Assembly: GCF_008367235.1 (NCBI RefSeq)
Contig: NZ_VTZS01000002.1
Span: 124,001 to 188,000, forward strand
DNA length: 64,000 nucleotides
Direction of reading: 5' to 3'
From: Pareuzebyella sediminis
GTDB lineage: Bacteria > Bacteroidota > Bacteroidia > Flavobacteriales > Flavobacteriaceae
Positions 42,211 through 52,471 of this stretch are shown one piece after another. Both the position numbers and the translations under genes were made by a program. Numbering within the stretch: the first letter of the stretch is position 1; each line of letters starts with the position of its first letter. The notes beneath the pieces were generated by a model. It was not told where the DNA came from. It did no database searches and saw nothing but the letters and a program-made list of their open reading frames with translations.

Positions 42211-44325
42211 CTAACTTATGATACCCCCATTGACCACCCCCGTTTCGTCAGGGTTCATGAAAATTAGCTTCCCCTCTGCATTTTCAGTCATTAAAATCAT
42301 ACCCTCGCTTTCCACTCCCCTCAATACCCGTGGAGCAAGGTTAACCAGTACTGTTACCCGTTTTCCTAAAATTTCTTCAGGGGAAAAACTTTCGGCAATG
42401 CCAGAAACAATAGTTCTGGTATCCAACCCCGTATCGACTTTCAAAACCATTAATTTTTTTGTCTTCGCCATTTTTTCCGCTTCAAGAATGGTACCGACCC
42501 GGATATCCAGTTTTGTAAAATCTTCGAACGTGACAGTCTCTTTTTGGGGCATGACGGTACTATTTATTGTATGGTCAGACGTTTCGTGCGCCGCGTTGGT
42601 CTTTTTGGTCGCGTCGAGCTTGTCCAATTGCTTTTTAATTTCGTCATCTTCGATTTTTCGAAAGAGGAGCTCGCCCTTGCCAATTTTTTGGTTCGGCGGA
42701 AGTAGGATGCTTTTCGATGCTACCTTGGACCAATCGAGTTGCTTAGGGCCAATGTTAAGGATTCCCTTCATTTTTTCGGAAGTGAACGGTAAAAACGGTT
42801 CGCATAAAGCAGTTAGAGCGGCGGCTATCTGCAGGGCGACGAACATGATTGTCTTTACACGTTGTTCATCTTGTTTGATCACCTTCCATGGTTCTTCATC
42901 TGCCAAGTACTTATTACCGAGCCGGGCCAAATTCATCAATTCTTGCCCCGCTTCACGAAAGCGGTACCGCTCTATCGAATCTGAAATACTTTGGGGAAAC
43001 CTCCGCATTTGTTCAAGCGCATCGAGATCCACTTGCAACAGTTCTCCCGAACTTGGAACTTCACCTTGATAATATTTATGGGTCAAGACTACAACACGGT
43101 TGACGAAATTACCCAGAATGGCCACAAGTTCATTGTTGTTACGTGCCTGAAAGTCCTTCCATGTAAAGTCATTGTCTTTGGTCTCCGGTGCATTGGCCGT
43201 TAACGTATAACGCAATACATCTTGCATATCTGGAAATTCCTCCAAATATTCATGAAGCCAGACCGCCCAATTTTTGGAAGTCGAAAGTTTGTTGCCCTCC
43301 AAGTTTAAAAATTCATTGGCCGGTACATTTACAGGCAGAATATAGTCGCCATGGGCCTTTAGAATGGAGGGGAAAATGATGCAGTGAAATACGATATTGT
43401 CTTTACCGATAAAATGTACCAATTGGGTATTCTTATCTTTCCAATACGGCTCCCAATCTTTTCCTTCTCGGGCAGCCCATTCCTTAGTCGAGGATATATA
43501 ACCTATTGGTGCATCGAACCAAACATAAAGCACTTTACCTTCGGCTCCTTCCAAGGGAACCGGAATACCCCAATCGAGATCACGGGTTACTGCCCTCGGC
43601 TCAAGTCCACCATCGATCCAACTCTTACATTGACCGTAAACGTTGGGCTTCCAATCTTTCTTGTGCCCTTCAAGAATCCATTTGCGTAAAAAATCCTCGT
43701 ACCGATTCAGAGGTAAAAACCAATGTTTGGTTTCCTTTGTCGTCGGGGCACTGCCTGTAATGGTCGATTTGGGATTAATCAAATCAGTGGCATTAAGTGA
43801 AGACCCACAGTTTTCGCATTGATCACCATAGGCTTCTGGGTGGCCGCATTTAGGACAGGTGCCGATGACAAACCTATCGGCCAAGAACTGGCCTGCTTTC
43901 TCATCGTACAATTGGGCCGTCGTCTCTTCGATAAAATCGTGTTTCTCATATAGTTTCAAGAAAATATCGGACGCCGTTCGATGATGTATGTCTGCCGAGG
44001 TACGCGAATAGTTGTCAAAGGTAATGCCAAATTCGGCAAATGATTTTTTGATAATCGTATGGTACTTATCAATAATCTCTTTAGGGGAGACCCCTTCTTT
44101 TTTTGCTTTCATCGAGATGGCAACCCCGTGTTCGTCACTGCCACAAACAAAAGCAACGTCATGGCCTTTTAAACGTAAATATCTGGCATAGATGTCGGCG
44201 GGTACATACACGCCCGCTAGGTGCCCTATGTGAATGGGGCCATTTGTATAAGGCAGGGCGGCAGTAATGGTATATCTGCCCTTGGCTGTCTCTGATTGTG
44301 TTCGATTTTTATCGTATTCGGCCAT
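42211..44325 (-). CDS. metG: Methionine--tRNA ligase
   Basis: The 704-residue enzyme has HIGH at 32-35, the zinc knuckle C157xxC160...C170xxC173, KLSTSK (346-351, the KMSKS variant) and WxxK-type anticodon-binding helices, with an extra C-terminal EMAP-II-like tRNA-binding domain from about 600 ([15 protein letters not shown]). This two-part form is usual in Bacteroidota. It charges tRNA-Met for both initiation and elongation. All expected motifs are intact. Confidence 0.97.
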   Translation of the reverse strand: MAEYDKNRTQSETAKGRYTITAALPYTNGPIHIGHLAGVYVPADIYARYLRLKGHDVAFVCGSDEHGVAISMKAKKEGVSPKEIIDKYHTIIKKSFAEFGITFDNYSRTSADIHHRTASDIFLKLYEKHDFIEETTAQLYDEKAGQFLADRFVIGTCPKCGHPEAYGDQCENCGSSLNATDLINPKSTITGSAPTTKETKHWFLPLNRYEDFLRKWILEGHKKDWKPNVYGQCKSWIDGGLEPRAVTRDLDWGIPVPLEGAEGKVLYVWFDAPIGYISSTKEWAAREGKDWEPYWKDKNTQLVHFIGKDNIVFHCIIFPSILKAHGDYILPVNVPANEFLNLEGNKLSTSKNWAVWLHEYLEEFPDMQDVLRYTLTANAPETKDNDFTWKDFQARNNNELVAILGNFVNRVVVLTHKYYQGEVPSSGELLQVDLDALEQMRRFPQSISDSIERYRFREAGQELMNLARLGNKYLADEEPWKVIKQDEQRVKTIMFVALQIAAALTALCEPFLPFTSEKMKGILNIGPKQLDWSKVASKSILLPPNQKIGKGELLFRKIEDDEIKKQLDKLDATKKTNAAHETSDHTINSTVMPQKETVTFEDFTKLDIRVGTILEAEKMAKTKKLMVLKVDTGLDTRTIVSGIAESFSPEEILGKRVTVLVNLAPRVLRGVESEGMILMTENAEGKLIFMNPDETGVVNGGIIS

Positions 44326-44456
44326 CTATTTTTAATTAGGCCACAAAAATACCATTTTTTATGGGCCGCCCATATGTTCGTCACAAAAAACGAAAGCCCC
44401 TGCTGCCCTGTTATAGTGGCTGCAAAGGCTTTCACCGTAATTTGTGCATAAGTAGG

Positions 44457-46166
44457 TTAAGTGACCATTACGGATTTACTCATTTGGTGACTTTGCACCT
44501 GAATACGATAGATATATTTTCCGGCTGCTAGATGTCCAGGAATACTTTCGCGAATGTTGATTTCATTGGTACCCTCGGACATGATGGCATTTTGCAGGGT
44601 ACCGACCTTTTGCCCCAGTATATTAAACAATTGAATGTCAACATGGGCCGTAACCGGCATTTCCAAATAAATATGCGGATTATTTTCGGAAGGATAAAAA
44701 GGTCTATGCACAATGGCATTAAGCTCATCTTCATTAGGTACGACAGGTTCAGAATCCGGTGAATCCGGAGCGGTCGGTAAGGTTGGATCCCCGTTGCTAT
44801 ATGCAATGTCAGGGAAATTGGTGCCGCTACAATTGAAACCTAAATTTACCGGGGCGTAGGGATGATCCAATAAGTGCTGCTCCACTAGCGGAATAGGTAC
44901 ACAGAGCCATTCAGCCAACACGGTGGCATAGAGGTCCCTGAAATCCATCGTATATTCTAGGTTCCCCCTGCCATCAGGATTTGTAAGCGTTGGATGATCA
45001 CCGACAAAAGCGCTACCGTTTAGACCTTTTCCAAAGAATAGGGTAGGGGCCGCCTTACCATGGTCGGTACCGTTCGAACCGTTTTCGAAAATTCGTCTAC
45101 CGAACTCGGAAAAAGTCATGCTCAAAACCTTATCGTCTTGCTGGGTGAAGGCCAGGTCGTCGTAAAAATTGTCTATCGCTATAGATAGATTGCTCATAAG
45201 GCGCTCGTGTGCCAAGGGTTGATTACCGTGTGTGTCGAAACCGCCCATGGATATCATGTAGACTTTGGTCCCTAAATTTCCTTTGATTAAACGCGCTAGT
45301 AGGGCAAGCTGTCGCGCAAAACCGTTATCTTGATATTCTACTTGATTTTGACCTCGTTCCCAAGCGTCATGAATCGTTCCGGAATATTCATAGGTTGTAT
45401 TAGCCACTCCGCGCAAAAACTGTAACTGGTCGCCATACATACAGTCATTGAACAAGGCATCATCAAGTCCGTAACGAACTCCTGATTCCGCTATTTCTTC
45501 GAGTTGATCGATATTCGAGGTCACAAAGGCATAGTTGGTCTCTTCGCCCTGAAAAACCAAACTTCCGAACTGACCGATTTGTATGGCCGCGGGCGAGGGG
45601 GGTGGAGACATGAGGTAATTTGGATAGAGGTCTTCGAAGTAACGTCCCATCCAACCCGTGTTCAAACCGCTAAAACCCGTCGAGGTCAAGTCGGTATTGG
45701 CAAAAATATCGGAGCCGGTAAAATGCGAAAGGCTCTGACCTTCGTAACCTACACCGTGAACTGCCTTGAACTGGCCTTCATCCCACATTGGTTGTAGGGC
45801 CTTCATATAGGAAGGAACTCCGAATTCATCGGTCAATTTTAGTACTTTGCTTTCCGGAATATAGATGTTGGGGCGCGCATTCGCATAATCATCGTATTGT
45901 TCGATCGGAATGACGGTACTCAACCCGTCATTACCCCCATTCAATCGTATTAAAATTAGTATTTTATCCGTTTCTGCTGCTGCTATTGCCGAGGTAAGGG
46001 GCGATGGGGAAGAGGCCGTTAAAAAATTACTGCCCAGCATCATCGAACCCGATCCTGCAATACCAAGGGCCTGTAGAAAAGAGCGACGGCTCCACGTCTT
46101 ATGTTCCATGTCATGACCTTTATGATGTAGGCCCTTATGGGGAGAAGAATGGTTTATATCACACAT
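44457..46166 (-). CDS. DUF1501 protein with Tat signal and type IX sorting domain
   Basis: The 569-residue protein begins with a His-rich leader and a twin-arginine signal (SRRSFLQALGIAGSG), then the DUF1501 domain (RLNGGNDGLSTVIP, SMGGFDTHGNQ, GRRIFENGSNGTDHGKAAP), then a proline-rich linker and about 75 C-terminal residues (DIQLFNILGQKVGTL, AAGKYIYRIQV, ending KSVMVT) that look like a type A T9SS sorting domain. It would be folded in the cytoplasm, exported by Tat and then put on the surface or secreted by the type IX system. It lies 10 bp downstream of the DUF1800 gene. Confidence 0.88.
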   Translation of the reverse strand: MCDINHSSPHKGLHHKGHDMEHKTWSRRSFLQALGIAGSGSMMLGSNFLTASSPSPLTSAIAAAETDKILILIRLNGGNDGLSTVIPIEQYDDYANARPNIYIPESKVLKLTDEFGVPSYMKALQPMWDEGQFKAVHGVGYEGQSLSHFTGSDIFANTDLTSTGFSGLNTGWMGRYFEDLYPNYLMSPPPSPAAIQIGQFGSLVFQGEETNYAFVTSNIDQLEEIAESGVRYGLDDALFNDCMYGDQLQFLRGVANTTYEYSGTIHDAWERGQNQVEYQDNGFARQLALLARLIKGNLGTKVYMISMGGFDTHGNQPLAHERLMSNLSIAIDNFYDDLAFTQQDDKVLSMTFSEFGRRIFENGSNGTDHGKAAPTLFFGKGLNGSAFVGDHPTLTNPDGRGNLEYTMDFRDLYATVLAEWLCVPIPLVEQHLLDHPYAPVNLGFNCSGTNFPDIAYSNGDPTLPTAPDSPDSEPVVPNEDELNAIVHRPFYPSENNPHIYLEMPVTAHVDIQLFNILGQKVGTLQNAIMSEGTNEINIRESIPGHLAAGKYIYRIQVQSHQMSKSVMVT

Positions 46167-46176
46167 GATCGTAGTT

Positions 46177-47670
46177 TTATTTTAGTTGAAATTCGGGCTG
46201 TCTTGCCAAATATTGTAACAATAGATAAACTTGGGTGGGGGCTTCCATGGCGGTGGCCAAGGTCCATGTCGGCGATGTGCCGCCCTCGTAATACTGGGGT
46301 TGAACATCGCTTCTAAAAATGGTAAAGGCTTTATCGTATTCGGCTTCGTTCAACAAACCTTTGGGTAGAATGAAGTCGATGATCGGTCTTGCAATGGCGT
46401 CAGGATTGTTGCTCGTTAGGCCTTCGTTTCCTGTGAGGGATAGTGCAAAAGTCCTAAATTGTTCGTCATCGGCATTAAAAAAGTCTTCCATCAATGCTTC
46501 GAGAGTGAGCCATCTTCCGATCATAAAGTTTGTATTGATCCATGAACGGTTACGCTGCCAGCCTGCAACATCTATGGGGTCGAATAACTCTTGACTTAGA
46601 AGACCACTATAATTGACCATTGCCAATATTGTAGTATCATCATATGCGAAGCTGGATTCCTTAAGCAGGTTGAAATACACATCAAACGGACTTTTGATAA
46701 TTACCCCTATGGCCTCATCATCGAAAAAATGCTGGCTTTTGAACAATTGTGAAAGTACGGGCGCAATTTCGAAATCGTTTGCCAAAAAGGTGGCCGCCAT
46801 GCCTGATATAATCATCTGAGCGTTGCCTGCATCGTCCCTGGAGTCGGGATGTACAAAAAACTCGTAGAGCTTTCTACAAATGAATTCCGAAATTTCATTG
46901 GGTCTTTGGGCGAACAAAATGTCAATAACGTCATCATATCCCCAATTCCCCGTTTGTCCAAAGATTGTCTTGGTTCCGGTATCATGCCTATCTGCCCTGA
47001 AGGTGACGGGTTCACAACCTATTTCACCTCTTTCGACATATCCGGTCAAGGCCCGTGCAGTTTCTATAATGTCTTGTTCGGTATACCCGTTACCTTCTCC
47101 TAAAGTAAAAAGTTCATAGAGCTCACGGCCATAGTTCTCATTGGGATTGTTACCGTTGTTAAATACTCCATCAAGATAGTATAGCATAGCATCGGTAAGT
47201 CCGATTTCACTAACGAAAGTCTTGAAATTACCCAATGCATTGCGCTGAAGGCAATTGATGTAATGATATAAAAACGGGTTACACTCATACACATCTAGTT
47301 CCGTCACAAAGTGATTACTCCAAAAGAAGCTCATTCGGTCACGAAGGTTGTTGTTCAGCATTTGGTTAGCGTAGTCAATTCTAAACTCATTGCGCTGTGA
47401 AATCTTTAGCTGCCTGCTCGCATCCTCGTCTGAAGGATAGTTGCTATTGTTCCAATTTGCCCAGGCCGGGGCAGGTATTGCAGGTTCGTTGATGGCCTGA
47501 TTCATTAAATTGTCCACGAGCGTTCCGGCATTTTGGCCAACGACCTGATCGATATTCTGCACAGAAGTGCTGAACCCAATTCTTCTGTACAAATGCGCGA
47601 CCCTGTAACGATCCAAGGGAGTTGTATACGGTGCTAGCGAGGCCGTATTGCAATTAATAAAGTATTCCAT
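46177..47670 (-). CDS. DUF1800 domain protein
   Basis: The 497-residue protein matches DUF1800: it starts with HLYRRIGFSTSVQNID, has the RDRMSFFWSNHFVTELDVYE segment, NYGRELYELFTLGEG and the LTGYVERGEIGCEP/FRADRHDTGTKTIFGQTGNWGYDDV region. DUF1800 and DUF1501 proteins are nearly always encoded together and exported; their joint job is unknown. No signal peptide is obvious here, so it may be carried with its Tat-exported partner. It is the first gene of the two-gene unit. Confidence 0.88.
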   Translation of the reverse strand: MEYFINCNTASLAPYTTPLDRYRVAHLYRRIGFSTSVQNIDQVVGQNAGTLVDNLMNQAINEPAIPAPAWANWNNSNYPSDEDASRQLKISQRNEFRIDYANQMLNNNLRDRMSFFWSNHFVTELDVYECNPFLYHYINCLQRNALGNFKTFVSEIGLTDAMLYYLDGVFNNGNNPNENYGRELYELFTLGEGNGYTEQDIIETARALTGYVERGEIGCEPVTFRADRHDTGTKTIFGQTGNWGYDDVIDILFAQRPNEISEFICRKLYEFFVHPDSRDDAGNAQMIISGMAATFLANDFEIAPVLSQLFKSQHFFDDEAIGVIIKSPFDVYFNLLKESSFAYDDTTILAMVNYSGLLSQELFDPIDVAGWQRNRSWINTNFMIGRWLTLEALMEDFFNADDEQFRTFALSLTGNEGLTSNNPDAIARPIIDFILPKGLLNEAEYDKAFTIFRSDVQPQYYEGGTSPTWTLATAMEAPTQVYLLLQYLARQPEFQLK

Positions 47671-47862
47671 ATTCAGTAGGCTTTAAGAACCGTTCATGTG
47701 TTTGGGGCTAAGTCTTAACGCACTAAAGTTTTGGATAGTATTGGTATTGGAGTATTTTCGATATGTGGTATATAAAATTTACGCTACACCAACAATTTAG
47801 GACTTTAAGAAGTATTTTTTTTCGATGAAATACACTTTTTTAGTCGAGTTTAAAGGGGTTTG

Positions 47863-48222
47863 ATGGGAAAACATAATGAGTTTGGAAAGGAAGGTGAAAG
47901 AATCGGAGTAGATTTTTTAAAGAATAAAGGCTATTCGATTTTGAGCACCAATTATCGATATCTTAAATCGGAGATCGATATCATTGCAAAAAAGGACGGG
48001 ATTTTGGCCATTGTCGAGGTTCGGGCTCGCAGCAACGACAGAATCATGCCCATCGCCGACACTATAACCCCTCAAAAAATTAAATTATTGGTCATGGGCG
48101 CCGATCATTTTGTGACGGATAATGGACTCGATTTAGAAGTACGCTTTGACCTTATCACCATTTTAAAGAATAGTAAAATTTTTAAAATCGAGCATCTTGA
48201 AGGTGCCTTTTATCACTTTTAG
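47863..48222 (+). CDS. YraN family (UPF0102) nuclease-fold protein
   Basis: Start at the ATG at 47863 (119 residues); a TTG one codon earlier is less likely. GEGERIGVDFL-like GKEGERIGVDFLKNKGY, NYRYLKSEIDIIAKKDG and AIVEVRARSN are the YraN pattern of a restriction-endonuclease-like fold (E-D-ExK). The E and K of EVRAR deviate slightly from the classical ExK. Members are linked to DNA processing or Holliday-junction handling in various bacteria, without a settled role. It is divergent from the DUF1800 gene. Confidence 0.9.
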   Translation: MGKHNEFGKEGERIGVDFLKNKGYSILSTNYRYLKSEIDIIAKKDGILAIVEVRARSNDRIMPIADTITPQKIKLLVMGADHFVTDNGLDLEVRFDLITILKNSKIFKIEHLEGAFYHF

Positions 48223-48251
48223 TCATCGGGTAAATTTTAACTAAAACACAA

Positions 48252-48283
48252 TTTGTTTTATTTGTAACAATATGTTATTTTTG
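48252..48283 (+). promoter_or_regulatory. Strong Bacteroidota promoter match for the ACT-domain gene
   Basis: TTTG at 48252-48255, a 20-base spacer and TATTTTTG at 48276-48283 fit the Bacteroidota consensus (TTTG, about 20 bases, TAnnTTTG) fully. A start near 48290 would give a leader of about 17 bases before the ATG at 48307. It is one of the two best promoter matches in the window. Confidence 0.6.
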
Positions 48284-48306
48284 TTGCCAATCGAACCAAT
48301 ATACCT

Positions 48307-48966
48307 ATGAAAACTATTTCCTCTGTCGTTGAACAATACATTAAAAAGAAACCCTTTTTACAAAGTGCCCTGGCCCAGGGCATCATCAATTTGACATCTT
48401 TGTCGAGGATTGTAAAGCCCGAGATCGAAGAGGAAATTGGCAAGGAAATACGAAATGGGGCCATTGTTATGGCCTTAAAACGGCTATCTGACGATCTCGA
48501 ATTTAGGGCTACGCACAAAATTATAAAGGTGCTGAAAAACATTGGTGAAATTACGGTGCGTTCTTCCTTGACCGATTTTACTTTTCTAGTCTCTGAGTCC
48601 GTTTTGGAAAATCAGGCACAATTACTGGATGAGGTGAACAGAAACAAAGATGTATTCTACACCTCTTCAAGAGGCGTAAACGAGCTTAATATTGTTGTGA
48701 GCAATAGTTTGGATTCCACCGTTGAAACGTTGTTCAAGGAAGAGAAGTGTACCCAAAAAGCCGAAAATCTTTCATCGATTACGGTCAAGCTTCCTGCCGA
48801 GAATGTGTCAGTTCCAGGAATCTATTATTTCATATTTCAGCGCTTGGCTTGGGAGGGAATCGTACTCTACGAAGTAATATCGACCACCAATGAATTTACA
48901 ATTCTGGTCGATGACAATCAAGTTGATGTAGCCTTTAAAACCATAAAAGATTTGAAGACTTTATAG
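48307..48966 (+). CDS. ACT-domain protein, aspartate kinase C-terminal-like
   Basis: The 219-residue protein has a helical N-terminal part (about 1-90, with KKKPFLQSALAQGIINLT) and a C-terminal region resembling the tandem ACT domains of aspartate kinases: VPGIYYFIFQRLAWEGIVLYE and VISTTNEFTILVDDNQVDVA correspond to the regulatory strands/helices. The kinase domain is missing. It may sense a small ligand and act through its helical part. Such stand-alone proteins are known in Bacteroidota but not characterised. It has its own strong promoter match and no operon partner. Confidence 0.65.
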   Translation: MKTISSVVEQYIKKKPFLQSALAQGIINLTSLSRIVKPEIEEEIGKEIRNGAIVMALKRLSDDLEFRATHKIIKVLKNIGEITVRSSLTDFTFLVSESVLENQAQLLDEVNRNKDVFYTSSRGVNELNIVVSNSLDSTVETLFKEEKCTQKAENLSSITVKLPAENVSVPGIYYFIFQRLAWEGIVLYEVISTTNEFTILVDDNQVDVAFKTIKDLKTL

Positions 48967-49168
48967 GAGCTTACATTTGGTTCTTGAATTGCGGTTCTTA
49001 TTCTGCGTAACTTGGACTTGGAAAGAAGGTTCTGTCATGTGCTTTATACCCTAAAGTTAAGGAATTAAGGATTTTGATATTTGTGGAATGAATAAGTTGG
49101 GTGATATCGTCGTCACTCATAAGCGACTTTTAGACCGGATTTTTGATTGCCAACGCGAAAAAGTGACC

Positions 49169-50488
49169 TTATTTTTTTAAAAAGTCGATAATATCGCGGT
49201 CGCTTTCGGGCTTGGCAATAAAGCGTTTATCCTTATCAAGGATAAAATAGGTAGGCGTTCGATGAATGTCATAGATATTGGCATATTCACTATCCCATTT
49301 GCCCAAGGCAATAGCATGTTCGAAGCGGTTCAACTTTGCCCGTTCTTTTTCCCAAGAGGCCGCATTGTCTTCTAGACCTACAGCAAGCACTTTAACGGAT
49401 GGATAGTTTTTCAATTCTTTATGTAATGCGGGAAGTTCATTGAGGCAGTGTGGGCACGTACTGCTCCAAAAAATGACGATATAACAATCGGCTCCCTTCA
49501 TATCACTTAAAGATTTTGCGACTCCATTATCATCCCAAGTGATTTCTGGTGCTTTTGCACCGATTTGTAATCGTTTTTTTGTTTCAATCTCAGAAATCAA
49601 TTCCTCATTTTGGGTTTTCTGGGCTAGGTTTTTTAAATAAGAACCGTAGATAAAATCGGCCGTCTCATCAAGTTCATTGGCTTCGGCAATGTTCCATAGA
49701 CTTTGGAAAATATGAACGCGGTATTCCGCTTTCGTACCTTGAAGTTTTTCGTGGACCGTTTTTACATTTTCCATAAGGATTTTTTCAGTAGCCGTTTTTG
49801 AAGTTTTAACCATCGAAACAGGGGTGAAAACATAATTCGTCAGTTTATCGCTCAAAAATCCCGAAGCTTGAAGTTCGGTATTATTGATATCGAGATGTTT
49901 AAAAAATTCATCTTTCTTATGTTGCCAATAGGTTTCCGACGCTTCATAATTTGAAGGAATATAGGGCCGATTTGCTTTTACGAACTGATGTAAAAGCATT
50001 CCTGTGGTACTTTCTTCATAACTGGTTTGTAGCGTCTCTAGATTTTCGGCCAACTTGTTATAGGCACTTTTATCGGTTCTTTTTTGGGTATAATAGTCGA
50101 TAAACTTCTGTTTGGCGGCATTGATTTCAATGAAATAGGAATTGAAGAGCTTATTCTCATCAGAATTTTCAAACACGATTCCCTTCTCCGCATCAAATTC
50201 CAATTTAATATCCTCTTTGCCATTGTACAAAACGTCGAAATAATATTCTTCTTGGGGTACGCCATATACCAGTCGATAGGTTCCGGTCGCAGCATTGGGT
50301 GGAATCTGCATGCTGAACTCACCATCTGTTATTGCCGTATCAGCGATATAGCCCTGTGTGCCCGGTTGTAGATGGTACGCGATCAACCAAGTAAAATCCT
50401 CAGCAGGTGAAAAGCTGCCGGAAATAGTATGCTGCGCGATTAATGGTGAAAAATAAAGTATGGAAATCACTAGAATAAAAGTTCTCAT
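49169..50488 (-). CDS. TlpA-family thioredoxin-like protein
   Basis: The 439-residue protein has a signal peptide (LVISILYFSPLIAQ), a beta-rich N-terminal region of DUF4369-like type (HTISGSFSPAEDFTWLIAY), a helical middle and a C-terminal thioredoxin domain with WSSTCPHCLNELP, the CPHC redox pair, and YDIHRTPTYFILDKD with the cis-Pro. It should act in periplasmic thiol chemistry. It is the last gene of the Ldh-serine hydrolase-CocE-TlpA run, 27 bp after the CocE-type gene. Confidence 0.85.
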   Translation of the reverse strand: MRTFILVISILYFSPLIAQHTISGSFSPAEDFTWLIAYHLQPGTQGYIADTAITDGEFSMQIPPNAATGTYRLVYGVPQEEYYFDVLYNGKEDIKLEFDAEKGIVFENSDENKLFNSYFIEINAAKQKFIDYYTQKRTDKSAYNKLAENLETLQTSYEESTTGMLLHQFVKANRPYIPSNYEASETYWQHKKDEFFKHLDINNTELQASGFLSDKLTNYVFTPVSMVKTSKTATEKILMENVKTVHEKLQGTKAEYRVHIFQSLWNIAEANELDETADFIYGSYLKNLAQKTQNEELISEIETKKRLQIGAKAPEITWDDNGVAKSLSDMKGADCYIVIFWSSTCPHCLNELPALHKELKNYPSVKVLAVGLEDNAASWEKERAKLNRFEHAIALGKWDSEYANIYDIHRTPTYFILDKDKRFIAKPESDRDIIDFLKK

Positions 50489-50515
50489 AGATTTTTTTTA
50501 AATGTGTACTAGCCT

Positions 50516-52441
50516 CTAATCCTTTGGCATTTTCATACCTTCCATTTGAAAAGGAGCAGGTTGACAACAGTTTTGGGTACCTCCGACCTTTACGCTTGAT
50601 GAACCATAAACCTTGATGGTCGATTTGATGAAATCTTCCTCTTGGGCTTTATAGATATTTTCAACGTATTTTTGAGGATTACGGTCTATGTAGGGGAACC
50701 ATGTGCTATGAATTTGTATCATGATGCGGTGCCCTTCCTTAAAGGTATGTAACACATCCTGTAGACGAAAATCGACATCGCTTATTTGTCCTGGAACAAA
50801 AGGCTCCGGTTTTTCAAAACTCTTTCGAAACCTTCCCCGAAAAACTTCTGCCCTAACCAATTGTTGGTAGCTGCCCATCACAATGTTCGGGGGATTGTGT
50901 TCATAATTGGGGTGGTCAGGGGGATACACATCGATGAGCTTTACAATGAAATCACCATCGGTTCCTGTCATCGACACCTTGAGTTGCGCCATTATCTCAC
51001 CCGCCAAAACCCTATCTTCGGTCAAAACCTCTGTTTCGAACGTTAGCACGTCGGGACGTCTGGAAGCCTCACGTTGATCATCGGACATATACCTTCTTGG
51101 TGTAAAAGTAAGTCCTTCGATTTGAGAAGTATAGGGCACCGGTTTTTTTGGATCGCTCGTATACTCAAACACCGCCTTTTGATCTGTAGGGGTATTGATA
51201 CTCAATCTGCCATTTTCACCAAAGTTCAAACTAACAGGTTCTATTTCCTTGGGGGGCCATGCATCGAATTTTTTCCATTCTTTGGATCCTGTATCGAACA
51301 TATAGGCCTCTGGCAAGGGTGCTGTTTTTTTGTCTTTCAGATGATGGGCGAAAAAGTCACGTTCGATTTCCCTAAGGAAAAAAGTAGAAATACTATCCCC
51401 GAAATAGATATGGTTGTGGGTCGTTTTCCCTTTTTCACGCGCCCAGCCGCCGTGATCCCATGGCCCCATAACAATAGTGTTGGTTGTTTCAGGGCTGGTA
51501 GCTTCGACGGTCTTGTAGATATTTAAAGGCCCGTAAAGGTCTTCCGCATCAAACCAACCGCCCACAGTCATTACGGCCGGGGTAACATGCTCCAAATGGG
51601 GAAGAATATTTCGCTTTTGCCAAAATTCGTCATAGTTCGGATGGTCCACTATCTGTTGCCAGAAGAAATTGTCATAGTGGTATTTTTGGGTAATATTTTT
51701 TAACGGGCCTAGACGTAAAAAGAAATCATAGGCATCTGCCGGTGGGCTGTCATAAAGGCGATTCAACTTATCACGGTACCAAGGTTCTTTGGTACGTTCT
51801 TCCTTTTGATAGCCAAATACGGCGAAGGCCGCGGTATAACTTTCCAAAAAGGCTCCTTGATGGTGAAAATCATCAAAAAAGAAGTCCGCAATAGGGGCTT
51901 GGGGCGATGATGCTTTCAAGGCGGGGTGGGCGTCGATCATTCCTGCGGCGGTATAATGGCCAGGGTATGAGATGCCGTACATACCGACTTTGCCATTATT
52001 GCCCTCAATGTTCTTGAGCATCCATTCAATAGTGTCGTAGGTATCTGAACTTTCATCGATATCGGTCTTGTTCCTAGGATCGTTTCCTGGAATATTCGGG
52101 CGCATGTTGTCGAAGGTGCCGTCTGACATATATCGCCCCCTTACATCTTGAAAAGCTAGAATATATCCATCTTCCACCAAATATTTTGAAGGGTAACCGC
52201 TGTATTGAAAATTTGAATAGCTCGAGGCATTGTAGCAGGTGCGGTTCAATAGTATGGGATACTTCTTTGAGGTATCCTTGGGGGTATAAACAGCGGTAAA
52301 AAGCTCGGTACCGTCGCGCATCGGAATCCGGTATTCGTTCAGGTTGTAGTGTTTCCTCAGAAACAGGGAATCTTCATTTTGTGCACACGAGTTAGTGATC
52401 AAAAATAGTAAGACGAAGAATGGTAAGAAACGTCGAGACAT
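50516..52441 (-). CDS. CocE/NonD-family hydrolase (S15-like lipoprotein)
   Basis: I start at the ATG at 52441 (641 residues): MSRRFLPFFVLLFLITNSCAQ gives a lipoprotein signal; the longer frame uses TTG. The N-terminal alpha/beta hydrolase domain has DVRGRYMSDG, the nucleophile elbow GISYPGHYTA (Ser in GxSYxG) and WFDAEDLYGP; the C-terminal beta-domain (PLPEAYMFDTGSKEWKK, PPDHPNYEHNP) is that of X-Pro dipeptidyl peptidase/cocaine esterase relatives. It is exported and cleaves an unknown ester or amide. It lies 30 bp after the serine hydrolase. Confidence 0.88.
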   Translation of the reverse strand: MSRRFLPFFVLLFLITNSCAQNEDSLFLRKHYNLNEYRIPMRDGTELFTAVYTPKDTSKKYPILLNRTCYNASSYSNFQYSGYPSKYLVEDGYILAFQDVRGRYMSDGTFDNMRPNIPGNDPRNKTDIDESSDTYDTIEWMLKNIEGNNGKVGMYGISYPGHYTAAGMIDAHPALKASSPQAPIADFFFDDFHHQGAFLESYTAAFAVFGYQKEERTKEPWYRDKLNRLYDSPPADAYDFFLRLGPLKNITQKYHYDNFFWQQIVDHPNYDEFWQKRNILPHLEHVTPAVMTVGGWFDAEDLYGPLNIYKTVEATSPETTNTIVMGPWDHGGWAREKGKTTHNHIYFGDSISTFFLREIERDFFAHHLKDKKTAPLPEAYMFDTGSKEWKKFDAWPPKEIEPVSLNFGENGRLSINTPTDQKAVFEYTSDPKKPVPYTSQIEGLTFTPRRYMSDDQREASRRPDVLTFETEVLTEDRVLAGEIMAQLKVSMTGTDGDFIVKLIDVYPPDHPNYEHNPPNIVMGSYQQLVRAEVFRGRFRKSFEKPEPFVPGQISDVDFRLQDVLHTFKEGHRIMIQIHSTWFPYIDRNPQKYVENIYKAQEEDFIKSTIKVYGSSSVKVGGTQNCCQPAPFQMEGMKMPKD

Positions 52442-52471
52442 GTTATTGGTATAAATCAAGGTTAAAGATAA

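Noticed and set aside
42218-43069. A 283-codon frame antisense to metG
   Set aside because: It is fully inside the confidently identified metG gene on the other strand and its translation is low-complexity Ser/Phe-rich with no domain.
48998-49120. A leftward 40-codon open frame (MSDDDITQLIHSTNIKIL...) in the 202-bp gap between the ACT-domain gene and the TlpA-like gene
   Set aside because: It starts with ATG but has no recognisable family, no promoter match and no signal; an open frame this short is expected by chance.
51074-51526. A 150-codon rightward frame inside the CocE-type hydrolase gene
   Set aside because: It is an antisense shadow of a well-supported coding region.
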